Shown piece by piece: positions 1-11,277 of a stretch of 64,000 nucleotides of DNA (the first letter of the stretch is position 1; each line of letters begins with the position of its first letter). Under the pieces are notes generated by a model. That model ran no database searches and was not told where the DNA came from. It was given only the letters and a program-made list of their open reading frames with translations. The stretch is from contig CAUYUJ010020726.1 of the NCBI GenBank assembly GCA_963575745.1, positions 678,969 through 742,968 on the forward strand, in the 5' to 3' direction. Source of the DNA: Prorocentrum cordatum. Its lineage: Eukaryota > Sar > Dinophyceae > Prorocentrales > Prorocentraceae. The translations under genes and the position numbers were made by a program.

Positions 1-1980
1 TGGTCTTGGACAAAGGAGTTCGTCGGCGTACAAGTATGGCTATTGCGTGGCCAGGAGTGACTGGTCCCATCTTGGGCGCGCATTCGGCGGTTCTTAGACA
101 TCTACAGAAGCGTTATTCGGGAAACTTCTCGACCAGTATCTCCGCGCGCCCAGTGGGCGGCCCGGCAGGGCCCAGGCCAACTACTTGCGACGACGCTGCT
201 CCGCACGAGTTGGGCCGTGGCTTCTTCTACTGACTGCAGTGCCTCCTTGGGATCATGTCTGGATGTTGCGGCTATTTCCCCACGTGAAATGGTCGCCCTA
301 GTGGCGCGCGCCGCGCATGCCTCTGCAGGGCATCCGCTGCGCAACCGCACGCCAGCCCTCTTTTCACGGGCCCCGCGCGGGCCTTCCAGAGCAAGACCGC
401 TCCAGGATGGAGTGAATTGCAAAGCCGTGGTCTGAGAGCCTTTCAAAAAACGTTTACCGATTTTATAAATTCATATATGATTTACAAATTCCTTCTGCAT
501 CGCCTAAACCCTGTTAGCCTTGTATTGCACACTCTGTGGGGGGGGTCAACGCTAGCATGAATGTCGAAGGTGGTTTGGATCGAGGCGCTGCGTTGCGATT
601 CTTTTGGGCAAAGCCAGTCTGGGCGTCTGCGCTGGCCCCTGATCCGAGGAGTTCCGCTTTTGTGCCCCCTCCCCCAAGCCGGTCTGGTTGCGCGCCCTTG
701 AAGGGCCATGGGCTCGGCGCCTGTGCTCGGTGGCGGCCTGGGAACTTCCAGCCCCTCTCCGCTCTGTCGGCGTGGATTGGCCAGGGCGCGTGCTCTTAGT
801 CGGGGGCGCGAGTGCGCGCTGCAGCCTGCGGCGCTCTCCCCGCGATCGTTCAAGACGTTCCAGGTGCAGAGCTATTTGCGCGTCGTCTCCATATATATAT
901 ATATATGTGCGCATGGCGCACCGTGCCTTGAATGCGAGTATACAGCCGACTCAGCATGCAACTGACGTTCGGAACCAGGGGTTTCGAAACGGCCGCGCAC
1001 GGGCGGGCCGAACGGCGCCCGCCATGGCGCGAGGTCCACCGCGCAACTTCCGACATTGGCCACCACTCGATAATAACTTAGTAGGGTTCGCCCCCTGCAG
1101 ACGCGCAGTTGCCGTCGGGCGCTATCATGGAAATCGAGATTCAGATCGTCTAGCGACGCTGGGTGGGCCACGCTAGCTCGCGCGAAGCGCTCCGCTATGG
1201 CAGTCGCCCGAGTTGCCCTGCAAATGGCTTGCTGCGCTGCCGGGATGTCCAAGCGCGCGCCCGAAGACGCGCCGCGCCCAGCCGCGCGCGCCGCCGCCTT
1301 TTTCAGGGCCTCGGGGCCGACGCGGCAGGGCTGCGCTGGACGCAGGCGCGGACGCTTCAGCCCTCCTCCTTCGGCTGTGCCCATGGGCGACCTCTCGGCG
1401 GAGTGGCTTCTGGAGCGGGCTCACAGGGGTGGCTCCAGCACCGGCCCGCGCGCTTGGATTGGGGCAATCCGCTGTCCTCTCCTCGCCCCCGCCCGCCCTC
1501 GCGCCCAGCGCCCACGCACGCGAAGCGAGACCCACCAGGCGGACCCGTGGCGCGAGCGCGGCGACATCCTCCGCGGCGCCCATTGCTCATCGCACACTGT
1601 CGCTGCACGGGCACGCCTCGCACACGGGCGCCACAGCATGCGGTGATCCGGCGCCCGAAGCATTCCACCAGCGCGCGCCTTTCTGGAGCCGGAACAGCGC
1701 AAAGCGGGCACGCACGCGGGACAGCCGCCCCTCTCTCAGCCACGCATCTCCAGCGGAGCGCGGCCGGGCGCCCGCGCCAGTGCCAGGGCCAGGCAGTGCC
1801 GCCAAATCGTGCGCCCCCACGGCGCCCGCCGCACGCCGGGGGATAGCGGCCCCCGCGTTGGGGTCACCAGCACCCGGCGTGCCCAGCCGCATGAGCTATG
1901 CCTGATCGTACGCCTGGACGGCCAGCATCGCCACCGAGCAGTTTCCATTGCTCCTGGGCATTTCGCCGCGGCGCGCTGCG
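1..1980. other. GC-rich stretch, no confident gene
   Basis: No reading frame here has recognisable domains. Open frames on both strands are those expected of very GC-rich DNA. On the minus strand, around 1750-1420, one frame reads APDHRMLW followed by an arginine/alanine-rich segment. This loosely resembles the zinc-binding region that precedes RNase H in the LINEs elsewhere in the window, so it may be very old LINE debris. A short (TA)n run lies at about 889-906. Nothing else is supported. Confidence 0.3.
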
Positions 1981-1981
1981 C

Positions 1982-2143
1982 TGCAGTCAACACAGTAGGC
2001 ACGAGCGACGTTCCAGGATTACCCTTGCATCCTTGCCTCCTCGGCCCATCCTTGGCCGCTTTCGCTGTCCGCGCCCCGCTCGCAAAGCGTGGACAAGCCC
2101 CCTGCATGATTTTCGCGCGTCCTTCTTCTACGGGTTGACTGTG
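1982..2143. mobile_element. Family H MITE-like element, copy 1
   Basis: Ends are inverted repeats built on CAGTCAAC at the left and GGTTGACTG at the right. The interior shares the motif CCTTGCATCCTTGCC and a right part ending in CGTCCTTCTTCTACGG with copies at 2541-2712, 49424-49581 and 53921-54090. Short and non-coding, so it is read as a non-autonomous element. Boundaries are approximate. Confidence 0.5.
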
Positions 2144-2378
2144 CCTCTCTTCCGTCCCCCCTTTCCGTTGCTTCTGCCTCTCCTCTCGTCCCTCGCTGCT
2201 CCTCGCCGCGCCCGCTGCTCCTCCGCCGCTGCTCCACCCCTCCTCCTGCCCGCCGGCCGCTGGAGGCTGTTGCGCCGCAGGGGTCGGCGCGCCTCGCTCC
2301 CTGCGGCCTCCCTGCTGCCGCCTGCCTCCCTGCGCCCCTCGCCGTCGAAGCCGTTGCCCCCTCCCGCCTGCCTGCCAC

Positions 2379-2541
2379 ACAGTCAAGGCGCTGAAATAAA
2401 GGACAGTTTGGGTTCGGAAGGGGCTCGATGTTCCTTAGGTTCCTCCAGTGCTGTTCCTCTTGCCCTCCTGGGGGCACGGAGGCGCCTACAGGGCCAAGAA
2501 GGGGCTCCGTTCCTTATTTAGCGCTCCTTCTGCCCAACTGT
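2379..2541. mobile_element. Family I MITE-like element, copy 1
   Basis: Shares the blocks GGGGCTC, TGTTCCTTA and CGTTCCTTATTTAG with copies at 59422-59608 and 61283-61463. Ends carry an ACAGTC/ACTGT-type inverted repeat. It abuts the next family H copy, which begins at the TACAGTCAAC where this one ends. Non-coding. Confidence 0.5.
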
Positions 2542-2712
2542 ACAGTCAACCCGCACAGACAGGAGGAGCAACTCTCTATGGCTACCTTTGCATCCTTGCC
2601 CATCCGGCCCGCCCTCCGCGACTCTCGCTGGCCAACCTCGCTTGCAAAACGCCCGCATGGCCCTCCCAAGAACCCTTGCATCCTTACCGCGCCTCCTTCT
2701 TCTGCGGGCTGG
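2541..2712. mobile_element. Family H MITE-like element, copy 2
   Basis: Starts TACAGTCAACCCGCA and ends with a sequence whose complement begins GCAGCCAGCCCGCAG. The interior repeats CCTTGCATCCTTAC and TTGCATCCTTGCCC. More diverged than the 53921 copy. Boundaries approximate. Confidence 0.45.
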
Positions 2713-2890
2713 CTGCACCGCCTGCCTCCCTCATTCCCTCACCCCTCGTCCGCCCTCCCCTCGGCGTTCCTCCCACGAGGTGCCCCTGGGGCTGCTGTTC
2801 CTCACCTTCTGGGGCGTGCTCGCGGCTCCGCCCGCGCGCGCGCGGGCCGCCGGGATCGACACCACGGAAGCACGGCACCACCGGAGGATT

Positions 2891-3045
2891 GGGGAAACGT
2901 AAGATTCGAGTTCGCCGTGCTTCGGGTTGACCGTGGTAAGTTTGCAGCGGGAGCTCGCGTCAAATTTCAGATTGGTTCTCATCGTTTTCTTGACGGCCTC
3001 GCCATCTCAACCCGAGTCCCCCGAACCCGAGTCGTACGTCTTCCG
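2891..3045. mobile_element. Family T inverted-repeat element, copy 1
   Basis: Begins GGGGAAACGTAAGATTCGAG and ends in the complementary pattern CGAGTCGTACGTCTTCC. Related copies are at 35098-35301 and 38866-39068. Flanks GGAGGATT and GGAGGAGTT are a possible imperfect target duplication. The internal motif TTTGCAGCGGGAGC is shared by all three copies. Confidence 0.6.
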
Positions 3046-3147
3046 GGAGGAGTTGGCCATGCGCAGAAGAGGGGTAAGGGGGAGGGGGGAGGTCTTCCTA
3101 GAAGCACCCCTGCTTCCTGGCAGGCGCGAGCCTGATGTGGGGACGGC

Positions 3148-3310
3148 TCAGGAGGGAAAGAAACACACAGACACAATTAATCGTCGATTCCCAGGAAAAT
3201 ATGGGAAAATATGGGAAGTGGGGGGGAAGACAAAAACCCTGAAAATATTAGAAAATATGGGGAATCATTTTATTTGTGTGTATTTATTTGTGTGTCCTGG
3301 GGCCCCTTCA
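3148..3310 (+). mobile_element. Family C element, copy 1
   Basis: A 163-bp element starting TCAGGAGGGAAAGAAACACA and ending GGGGCCCCTTCA, flanked by an exact 5-bp duplication ACGGC (3143-3147 and 3311-3315). The interior is A/T-richer than its surroundings, with repeated AAATATGGGAA and TTATTTGTGTGT. Seven copies occur in the window. The terminal inverted repeat is short (T-C/G-A-G/A-G-A/G-GG). Non-coding. Confidence 0.75.
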
Positions 3311-3425
3311 ACGGCGCCCTCCCAGAGGCCGCCTCCTTTCTGGGAACCTCTGTGCGCGCCGCCGCAGCAGAGTGGAGGGAGGCGGGAGGAGGCTTCTCCC
3401 CGTCGTGTGACCCTGTCGTGCTAGC

Positions 3426-3621
3426 TCGGGCCGGGCGAAAGGGGGGGATTGGGAAAGGGGGGGTTACGAAATCTGCTGCATGCAGCTGGTTTCGGCCCCG
3501 CCGCCGGGGGCCATTCCTCGATACATGGGCGTCTCCGGCGCCGGGAGGCGCCGGGAAAATCAGCTACGCGAGCTGATTCTCAAACCCCCCCTTTGCTATC
3601 CCCCCTTTTCGCCCGACCCGA
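3426..3621. mobile_element. MITE with about 46-bp inverted repeats and 13-bp direct flanks
   Basis: A 196-bp element whose left arm starts TCGGGCCGGGCGAAAGG. The right arm is its near-perfect complement, ending CCTTTTCGCCCGACCCGA. The arms continue inward through runs of G and C for about 46 bp. Both sides carry CTGTCGTGCTAGC (3413-3425 and 3622-3634), an unusually long target-site duplication. Confidence 0.75.
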
Positions 3622-3663
3622 CTGTCGTGCTAGCGCACGAGGCCTGGGCACAGTACATGGTGC

Positions 3664-3808
3664 TCAGGAAGGGGAAAAACACACAGACACAATTCTTAGT
3701 CGACTCCCTGGAACATGTGGGAGAATATGGGAGAGTGGGGGGGATAACAAAAGCCAGAAACGATGGGAAAATATGAGGTATTTATTTGTGTGTCCCAGGG
3801 CCCCTTGA
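3664..3808 (+). mobile_element. Family C element, copy 2
   Basis: Starts TCAGGAAGGGGAAAAACACA and ends GGGCCCCTTGA. Flanks GGTGC and GTTGC match at 4 of 5 positions. It lies 30 bp downstream of the preceding MITE's duplication. Confidence 0.65.
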
Positions 3809-3879
3809 GTTGCTAGGTTCGGTTCCTGAACGGATGGCGGTCCCCCCAGCGCGCACTTTATTCGGTACATCCGAAGAAG

Positions 3880-5780
3880 AAAAATTGCAACGTGTGTTTC
3901 GCGCAGCCCCTGAGGAGGGGGAAGAACGGGCGGATGGAAGGAAGGGATAAGGGGCAGGCGGATTGCTGAAGCGTGCGCCCTGCATGAATCGCAAGGAAGA
4001 CTCGAGCAATAGCGCGATTTCCACATGGATCGTGAATCGTGAGGAAAACCACAGCGAGAGCGCGATTCCTTCGTGTCGGGGGCGCGGCGTCTGAATACGT
4101 TGTGAGGAAGTCCCACGCGAGAGCGCGATTCCTGCGTACATTGAGAGGGCGTCCCGCGCGAGAGCGCGATTTAGGAATACAAAGTGAGGAAGTATCTGGC
4201 GGTATCCTTTTTCTGCTTTTGTTTACGGGGTCCAGGGTCACAGTTTGGTAACACCTCGATCAAATTCACCCAGTAATGCAAAGCAGTGTGCGAGCCTCTG
4301 GAGAAACATACTATTGTTTTAAATGCATCGGTTACCTGGCGGGGGGGACCAGCAACACTTACTTGTTAGAAATGAGAGTTCACATGCAACAACATAAGCA
4401 GCACCACCACCAACACCGACTATCAGTGTAAGACTGATCGTTCCTATCCGCTCGCATGCCAATCAACCCGCCCTCTTTGTTTCCCGCTATATCCCAAATC
4501 CTCGTTACCCGCCTTCTTTGTTTTCGGTCGTACCTTTTTGGGGGCAGGTCTTCCTTACCTGCCACGCGCACTTGGCGCAGCCCGTAAAGCAGGGAAAGCA
4601 TGGACGGATGGAGGGAGGGAGGAATTTGGAGCACGAGAAAAAATAAAGGGGGGGCTGGGGGCAGAATTCCCGTGGCAGAGCCAGGCGGCCAGATTGGGGG
4701 GGGCAGACCCTAGCGGGCGGGTCGGGAAGGCGGGCCCAGGCGGCCAGATCGAGCAGGCGGGCTGCTGAAGCGTGCGTCCTGCATGATTCGCGAGGGGCTC
4801 CCGAGTGATAGCGCGATCCCCAACCATATCGTAAGGAAATCACAGCGAGAGCGTGATTCCTGAGTATCGAGGGCGCGGCGTCTGAATACATTCGAAGGAA
4901 ATCCCACGCGAGAGCGCGATTCCCAAGCAAACCATTGGAACAGCGACATCGTGAGCGTGATGTATAAAGAGCGCGACGTCTGAATCTATGTCGAGGAAAT
5001 CCCACGCGATCCGGGGTTGCAGGGGGCAGAATTGAGCAGGAACAGTGTATGTTATGGCTAACAAGGTGCGAGCCCCGAGTGGGCCGTTTTGATGGTAAAA
5101 CAAAACGAACCTTGGTCAGAAGAGATCAGCCGTACTCATTTACAACCACAAGAACAACAGCAACACCAACCGCAACAAACAGTTTAATAGTGTTCGCTGT
5201 TATCTGCTCGCGTGCCAATCAACATGCATATCCCCAGCCCTCGAAACCACCCCCTCTTTGTTTCCAAACGTACCCCATTGGGGTATATATCTTTCTTACC
5301 TGCAACGTGCATTCCGTGCAGCCCCTGAGGCAGGGGAAGGGGGGGTCGGCTGGAAGGAATGGACAAGGGAGAAAAAGGAGGATGAAGCACGAGAGAGAAA
5401 GAGAAAGAGAGAGAGAGAGAGAGTAGCAGTTGGGGGGCCAGGAGCAGAAACCACGTGGCAGAACCAGACGGGCAGCTCGGGCGGATAGACCTTGACGGAA
5501 GTGGCGGGAAGGCGGGCCCAGGCGGCCACGTTGAGCAGGCGGGTTGCTGAACCGTGCATCCTGCATGCGTCGCAAGGAAGTCCCGAGCGATTGCGCGATC
5601 CCAAAATAAATCTTGAGAGAGGCCAAGGCGAGAGCGTGATTCCTGAGTGTCGAGGGCGCGGCGTTTGAATACACTGCGAGGAAAAGTCCACGCGAAAGCG
5701 CGGCTCCTGCATGACTTGTGTAGAAATCCGCGAGAGCGCGACTTGGGAACCCATGGTGGGGAAGTATCAGGAGGGAGCCG
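3880..5780. repeat. Long dispersed repeat family D, three adjacent copies
   Basis: Three units, about 3880-4245, 4540-5010 and 5290-5780, share the order: polyglycine-type linker, GCGGG(C)TTGCTGAA, GCATGA..TCGC, then a 35-45-bp sub-repeat containing CACGCGAGAGCGCGATTCC several times, and an end reading GAGGAAGTATC. Spacers between units share an AACAACA-rich block and TGCCAATCAAC. A fourth copy lies at 8330-8930. No protein domain is visible in any frame. Confidence 0.75.
5390..5425. repeat. (GA)n microsatellite
   Basis: Near-perfect GA dinucleotide run inside the third family D unit. Confidence 0.9.
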
Positions 5781-6149
5781 TTGTTGTTGTTGTTGTAATC
5801 TGGGGGCAACAATGCAAGCCTGATGCTCACCATTTGCTTTAATAGAAAACAAGATGCGGGCCCCAGGATGGGCACGCCAATGGAAACACCAATGTGCCTC
5901 CGAAGGGGGCGCCAACAATATTTATCCTTTAGTAACGAGAGCTCGAATCAAGCAGCGGAGTCGCCTTGATCGGCACAAGAAGCGCATGAGGAAGCTTGCC
6001 AAGTGCAGGCGGGCTATGCCAGTCAAGACGGTCCTCCGACTTGGTCGTATTTACCGCACTGGGGCGAGACCTGCGTGCACCTTCTGAGACGAGGTCAATG
6101 GAGCCACCAACTCGGAGCTTGCAGTACTCCGCCGAGCGCACGGACGCCA

Positions 6150-7690
6150 AGTCAAATCATAGCATGGAGGCGCCTCTGCAATCGCCGAGTTGGCTCTCGA
6201 TGGCGGCCCAGCGATTCGCCAAGCCGTTGCTCCTGTATTGCAGTGGACTCGCATGCCGCGGGAGGCCGTCTCTCGACCCGACAGGGCGCTCGTGCCCAAG
6301 CATGATATGCTCATCTGGCGAGGTTCTGCTGTTACCTACCTTGGCAGGCCTTTCGACTGGGCCAAGTCTCGAGGGCCCCTGGGGCGCGCCGCCCTGTGCT
6401 TGGAGAGCGTTGGCTGGGTCGCCCACGGCGGGGCTCTCTGGCGCGATCACCTCGATCAAGTAGTCCGAGTTGATCAGCTCACTCCCGCGGTACTCGAGGA
6501 CCTACTGACTCAGGCCCATGAAGCGGCTGCGTGATGCCAGCTTGCAGAGAAGCGGAACCTCCCAGCTGGAGTTCAAGTGACGTTTGATCGCGTCCAGGGC
6601 GCTGTGCGTGAGCGCTCCAGGAAGTGCAGCAAGTGCCAGAAGTTCCTCATCCGTGCGTATGCTTGGGTCTGGACCAAGAGTTGTGCCATGGACGGGCTAT
6701 GACACGGATGATTGCTGCTCGCGTGGCCGAGCAGACACGGTGCATCACAGGCTCTACACTTGCACCAGGGCCGACGTGCAGGCCGCGCATCTCGAGAGCC
6801 AGGTCAGCGAGCACTTCGCGCAGGAGGGCTGCGACAACGAGAACGACCTGCGCTACGTCACGGGAGCTTTTGCCTGCGATGAGAGCCTCGTTCCGCCGCT
6901 CGACGACGGCGCGAAGGTGCGCATCCTCGACGACGTCGGCAACGAGGTAGACAGTGAACCCGAGGAGGTATGCAACGTCCTCGGCCCTGATGTTCTGGCC
7001 GCAGAGTTCGCAGTTGACGCTTCGTGCAGCGTGCCCCTGCTTGACGCAGCTCGTCGAGCAGGCTGGGCCATTGCGCTGCTGGACCCACAGGGCGACAGAC
7101 CACTCCGAGTGATGTTTGGAGCAGTCCCTGGGTCCCTACCGCAGCGGTCGGCTCTGGCTGAACCATCTGTCGCTTGGATATGTTGGACAAGTGGCCGATC
7201 GGCCCGTTGATGACCACGCAGGTTACATGGCAGCCGCGCTCGAAGCATCCAGAAGTCCTGAAGATCAGTGGCGGGCAGGCGCTCATTGCGGCTGTGTCAA
7301 GTTGTTTTGTCAGCAGGTGCCTGGAGTTCACCGCATTCGGTCTGTGCAGCACGTGAAAGCCCATCGGTCGTCTGAGCAGTATTCCACGCGCACTCAGGCT
7401 GCCAAGAGATTGACCGACGCCAAAGTTGTAGCAGATGTGCACGCCAAGAAGGCGGCCCCCCTGCACGCCCCCCTGCCTTTCGAGCTCGAGGCGCAGCTGG
7501 AGGACGGGGCGTGGATTTCGGCAAGCTTCGTCCGTCTTGCCGCCGCGGCCCCCCCCCCCCCTCTTCGACAGTGGGCGTCGCTGGACACGAGTGAGCGCGC
7601 CCTCTTGCAGCGTGCGTGCGCAGCGAATGTGTTGGCGCGAGTGGCGTCGCACCGTGCTCGGTGTTCAGTGCGCGCTATGGTTTACGCATA
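6150..7690 (+). pseudogene. LINE retrotransposon remnant: zinc-binding region and RNase H
   Basis: Fragment of the 3' half of a non-LTR retrotransposon, broken by frameshifts. One frame (6584-7210) reads DTVHHRLYTCTRADVQAAH, a Cys/His region of the type that precedes RNase H in dinoflagellate LINEs. It continues to FAVDASCSVPLLDAARRAGW, where the Asp fits the first acidic residue of RNase H, and SLPQRSALAE, fitting the conserved Glu block. The frame then shifts. A second frame (7116-7691) gives VHRIRSVQHVKAHRS and KVVADVHAKKAAP, matching the KxH and terminal ADxxAK parts. Upstream, 6190-6534 holds an open frame without a recognisable motif that may be reverse-transcriptase debris. Not functional as it stands. 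Confidence 0.6.
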
Positions 7691-7914
7691 GCTTGTGATG
7701 CGCGCGACAGGCCGGCGTCAGGTTGTAGAGGCACGCCTGCGCACCGCAAGGCTTTCGCGCGTGAGCCTCTCGGGCACGCGTTGATTGCAGTCAATCAGGG
7801 AGGACAGGCTCCTGCGAATCCTGGCTGCTTCAACCCAGTGCATGCGCGTGCGAATTGTGGCGCCTGGGCCCAGCAGTCCACGCGTTCAAAGTTGAGACGT
7901 TTGTGCAAGCCCCC

Positions 7915-8156
7915 TCACCAGGAAGGGGCTCGAAGTGCTTGCGAATCTGCGCAAAGGCGTGGGCCCGCACAAGAGGCTCGCGCGCAAGGTTGACGCCGCC
8001 CTCCCAGCCCGCGGTTTCGTGCACTGCGCTGCGAAGCGGCCTGAGCTTGAGACCGCGCGCGTTTCCAGAGCTCCTTCCTCCGAGGGCCCCCCGCCCTACG
8101 TCACTAGGATGGCTGCCCTCGCCGACAGAATTTCACTGAAAGAGCAGTCAGTGTAA
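7915..8156 (+). other. Short open frame of unknown nature after the LINE remnant
   Basis: An open frame ending at TAA 8154-8156 encodes a basic, non-repetitive C-terminus ending RMAALADRISLKEQSV. No family recognised. Position and strand suggest a LINE tail or a gene's last exon; neither can be shown. Confidence 0.2.
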
Positions 8157-8329
8157 TTTTATGTCTTTTGTGGGTGGTGCGACCTCGCCGTCTGTCTCGA
8201 CGCGTCGGTCGCCCCCCCTGGCAATTTCGCCGAATGCTCCGCAGCGCTGCGCGGGCATCAGGGCCCCTGAGGCTCTGTTGTGTTTTGCTCGTCGCACCAT
8301 CCCTCTCCGAGGCGTTGTCTCATCCCATC

Positions 8330-8930
8330 TCAACAGCAGCAACAACGCTTACATTATTAACATCAACAAAAGCAGCAACAACAGCAACCACAGTCGTTTG
8401 ATGTTGGTCGTTCCTATGTGCTTGCGTGCCAGTCAAAACGTTTATCTCGAACCCTGGGCGCCCGCCCTTTTCGTCTTCGGCTGCGCCTCTTTAGGGGCAC
8501 ATCTTCCCCACCTGCAACGTGAGCAGGGACAGGGGGCAGGCGGGTTACTGAAGCGCGCGTCTTGCATGAATTGCGAGCAAGTCTCGAGTGATAGCGCGAT
8601 CCCCGAATATACCGTAAGGAAAACCACAGCGAGAGCGTGATTCCTGAGTCGAAGGCGCGGCGTCTGAATAAATTTTATGGTGATCCCACGCGAGAGCGCG
8701 ATTCGCGCATGCACTGTGAGGGCGCCCCGCGCGAGAGCGCATTTTTGAAGTAGAGTGTGAGGAAGTATCAGGCGGGAGCCGTTGTTCTAGTGGCCTGGGG
8801 GCCAGGGGCGCAGTTTGATCAGGAATATCTTCCTTTTTTGGAAAACTGGGTACGAGCCCCGAGTGGGCCACTCGAATTGTAAAACGCAATGAGCACTGGT
8901 GAGAGAAGATCAGCAAAACTGATTCCTTGA
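8330..8930. repeat. Dispersed repeat family D, fourth copy
   Basis: Contains the AACAACA-rich spacer, the GTTCCTATGTGCTTGCGTGCC block, the repeated GCGAGAGCGCGATTC sub-units and the GAGGAAGTATCAGGCGGGAG end seen in the units at 3880-5780. Confidence 0.7.
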
Positions 8931-8989
8931 GAAGGAGAGTTCAACAACAACAGTCAAAACAACAACAATCACTATGCCCTTGATGAGAA

Positions 8990-9340
8990 GCCCGTCGCGG
9001 GCACACAGGGGGTCTCCGAATCTCTGCCAGTTGCTTTTAGAGAGCTTTCAGAGGCAGGCCGAAGCGGCCGCATCTTCTCGCGCCCGCGCGTGGCCTATCC
9101 GACGAGGCATGGGACGCGCAGACCCCGACGGTCGAGCATCTGATTAAGGAACCAGGTTCCGAAAAGCTCGGCTCGCGTTTCTTGACCAGCGCTCCCGAAA
9201 GCTGGCCGAGCTCCTTGAGTTCGAGCACACCCGCCCCTCCAGCGTCAAGGCCGAGATGTGGCCCATATGGGCTTCCAGACACTTCGGAAAGCTGATGCGG
9301 CTCGATGCGCGGTGCCATATTGTCTTCACATCGACGTCGC
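8990..9340 (+). other. Possible gene fragment, unassigned
   Basis: A plus-strand frame around 9170-9320 reads RLAFLDQRSRKLAELLEF and then a Trp-rich stretch AEMWPIWASRHFGKLM, compositionally protein-like. It is short, lacks a start or stop in context and is cut by a family E repeat. No domain recognised; it could be an exon, a fragment or chance. Confidence 0.2.
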
Positions 9341-9343
9341 GGA

Positions 9344-9421
9344 TACATCGCCGACGTCGGCGGCGATGCGGCGCGATCTTCCGACACCATCTACTCGGAC
9401 CCCATCTAGGAGGCCTCTAAT
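9344..9421. mobile_element. Family E element, partial copy
   Basis: Carries only the right half found in the complete copy at 34278-34513: GCGATGCGGCGCGATC, then GACACCATCTACTCGGACCC and CTAGGAGGCCTCTA. Confidence 0.6.
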
Positions 9422-9850
9422 TGTTTCAGTTTCATGTGTTCGATCCGGTGTCCGGCCGTATTGGCATGGTCGTCGCGACTCGTTCCGAGGGTAGAGTTAT
9501 GATGTTCCAACTTACTTTAGCCTTGATCACCTGAAGAAATCTCGAGCACCAGAAGAAAAGTTCCGAAACTCGAAGGTTGACACGTGTTGGGCCCTGGGAG
9601 AGACACTCGTCCGACACTGTTTCGACACTCTTTCGACACTTTTCTGGGTGTTCGAAATTATTTCTGGGATGTGGTCTTCAAGTACGATGGGAGCACAATA
9701 AAAAGGTACACTGGATGTCATGGTGCGATGGGATGCGGGTGCGCTCCGGGAGCTCCGGAGCGTCTGGCGGCTCTCGTGCCGGGAGCCCGTGCGGGAGTCC
9801 TGGGAAGTTCCGAACGGACCGTTGTCAGAACGTCCTGCTCCTCATTTTTG

Positions 9851-10015
9851 TCAGGAGGGAAAGAAACACACAGACACAATGAATCGTAGATTCCCAAGAA
9901 AATATAGGAACATATGGGAAGTGAGGGGGAAGGCAAAAGCCGAGAAACTATGGGGAATTATAGGGGAATCTTTTTTACTTGCGTGTATTTATTTATGTGT
10001 CCCAGGGCCCCTTCA
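9851..10015 (+). mobile_element. Family C element, copy 3
   Basis: Starts TCAGGAGGGAAAGAAACACA and ends GGGCCCCTTCA, with flanks TTTTG and ATTTG (4 of 5 identical). Confidence 0.7.
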
Positions 10016-10460
10016 ATTTGTAGGGCCTATCTCGATGGTCTTGTCGGGGGTGGACAGGCCTCCTACCCTGACACGTCGATTCGTGAATTGGCCGTTTTCT
10101 GTCCTCGAGAGGGCGCCGCGGCCGTCATTGTCCAGGCTTGCGCCCGCCAGGTTTGGGCCCGAGGTCGTTTTCACTAAACCACGTTTTTGCGAAAGGGAGC
10201 TCTGTCCATCCCCGATGGTGCTCCGAAGAGATCTCGGTTCTGGCCGGCTCGATCCGATCCGGTTTTGATGCTCTGGCGATCCGATGCGGCTGTGTGTTTG
10301 CATGGTGTAGCTGTGGAGGCCTCAGCGCGATGAGAGCGTCAAAGCGGTCCCCGACCGGCCTCCTGTGGGCCGCTCTGTGATCCGTGGGCCACCCAGGAGG
10401 AGTCGGGCGGGGGAGGAGGAGGGGGAGAGTGGAGGAAGAAGACGCACTCCTGCGGCAGTG

Positions 10461-10518
10461 TGGCCCTCGGAAGGGTCTTGTGTCCTCTCGCGTGTCCTGT
10501 CCAATCGAGTCCGACTGA
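10461..10518. repeat. Dispersed repeat shared with 31361-31418
   Basis: About 58 bp starting TGGCCCTCGGAAGGGTCT and containing GTGTCCTGTCCAATC is repeated almost identically at 31361-31418, next to another duplicated block there. Confidence 0.7.
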
Positions 10519-10692
10519 AGGGCAGGATTTTCCCCTCGAAGCCCTGGCAAGAAATGCGCGCTGGGAGAGAGGCTCCGGGACAGGCCCTTGGACAGGCCAA
10601 GAAGGAGTCCGTGGGGCGACGTGTTGGGAGGGCCAGGTTTTCCCCAAGCTGCGCAAGAGGTTGAGGCCAGCATCCAGTTGGCAGCACAGTAT

Positions 10693-10853
10693 TCAGGAGA
10701 GAAAGAAACACACAGACACAATGAATCGTCGACTCCCAGGATAATATGGGAATATAGGGGAAGTGGGGGGGAAGACAAACCAAGAACAGATGGGGAAATA
10801 TGGGGAATCCTGTTATGTGTGTCTATTTATTTGTGCGTCTCAGGGCCCCTTCA
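10693..10853 (+). mobile_element. Family C element, copy 4
   Basis: Starts TCAGGAGAGAAAGAAACACA and ends AGGGCCCCTTCA. CAGTA occurs just outside or overlapping both ends. Confidence 0.7.
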
Positions 10854-10865
10854 GTAGGCGCATCG

Positions 10866-11277
10866 AACGAGAAACCGATTACGCTGCCAGCGGTTGCCCC
10901 ACTCAAATTCATCATCCCCCAATGGCCCCAGGGACTCACAGAAGCTCTGGGCCACCTTGAGGACCCTCCAAGATCGGCGAAGGATGTACCAGCAGATCTC
11001 TCATGGCAAGAGTTCAAAGCACGCCTTTGCCTCCTGCATCTCGGCTCCAGGCCCGATCCGCCTTGCCTGGAGGGCCACACTTGGGGGGAGATCGTCGCGG
11101 CAGAGGGCGCCCTCGGATCGGAGCATGCGGCCCCTGCTCCTGGACGGCTGCGGCGCCGACGGCCCGGAGGACTCGGGCTCCGACGCGGAGAACGCCACGG
11201 AGAGCACCCTCTCCTGCGGCTCGCTCCGCGAGCTGCCCCGCAGCGCCACCCGGGTGGACCGGAAGATGGGGTGGAGC
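10866..11277 (+). other. Possible 5' exon(s) upstream of the anoctamin gene
   Basis: A frame starting at ATG 11125 reads MRPLLLDGCGADGPEDSGSD and then a Ser/Glu-rich segment ending MGWSSLLRTSGEDK, with the G/C-ending codons seen in the anoctamin exons. It runs into the foldback element at 11307. Anoctamin N-termini are variable, so this could be its start or a separate gene. Upstream 10866-11120 is open in several frames and not interpretable. Confidence 0.3.

Noticed and set aside
1163-1905. Overlapping long frames on both strands
   Set aside because: Expected in very GC-rich DNA; no domain in any of them.
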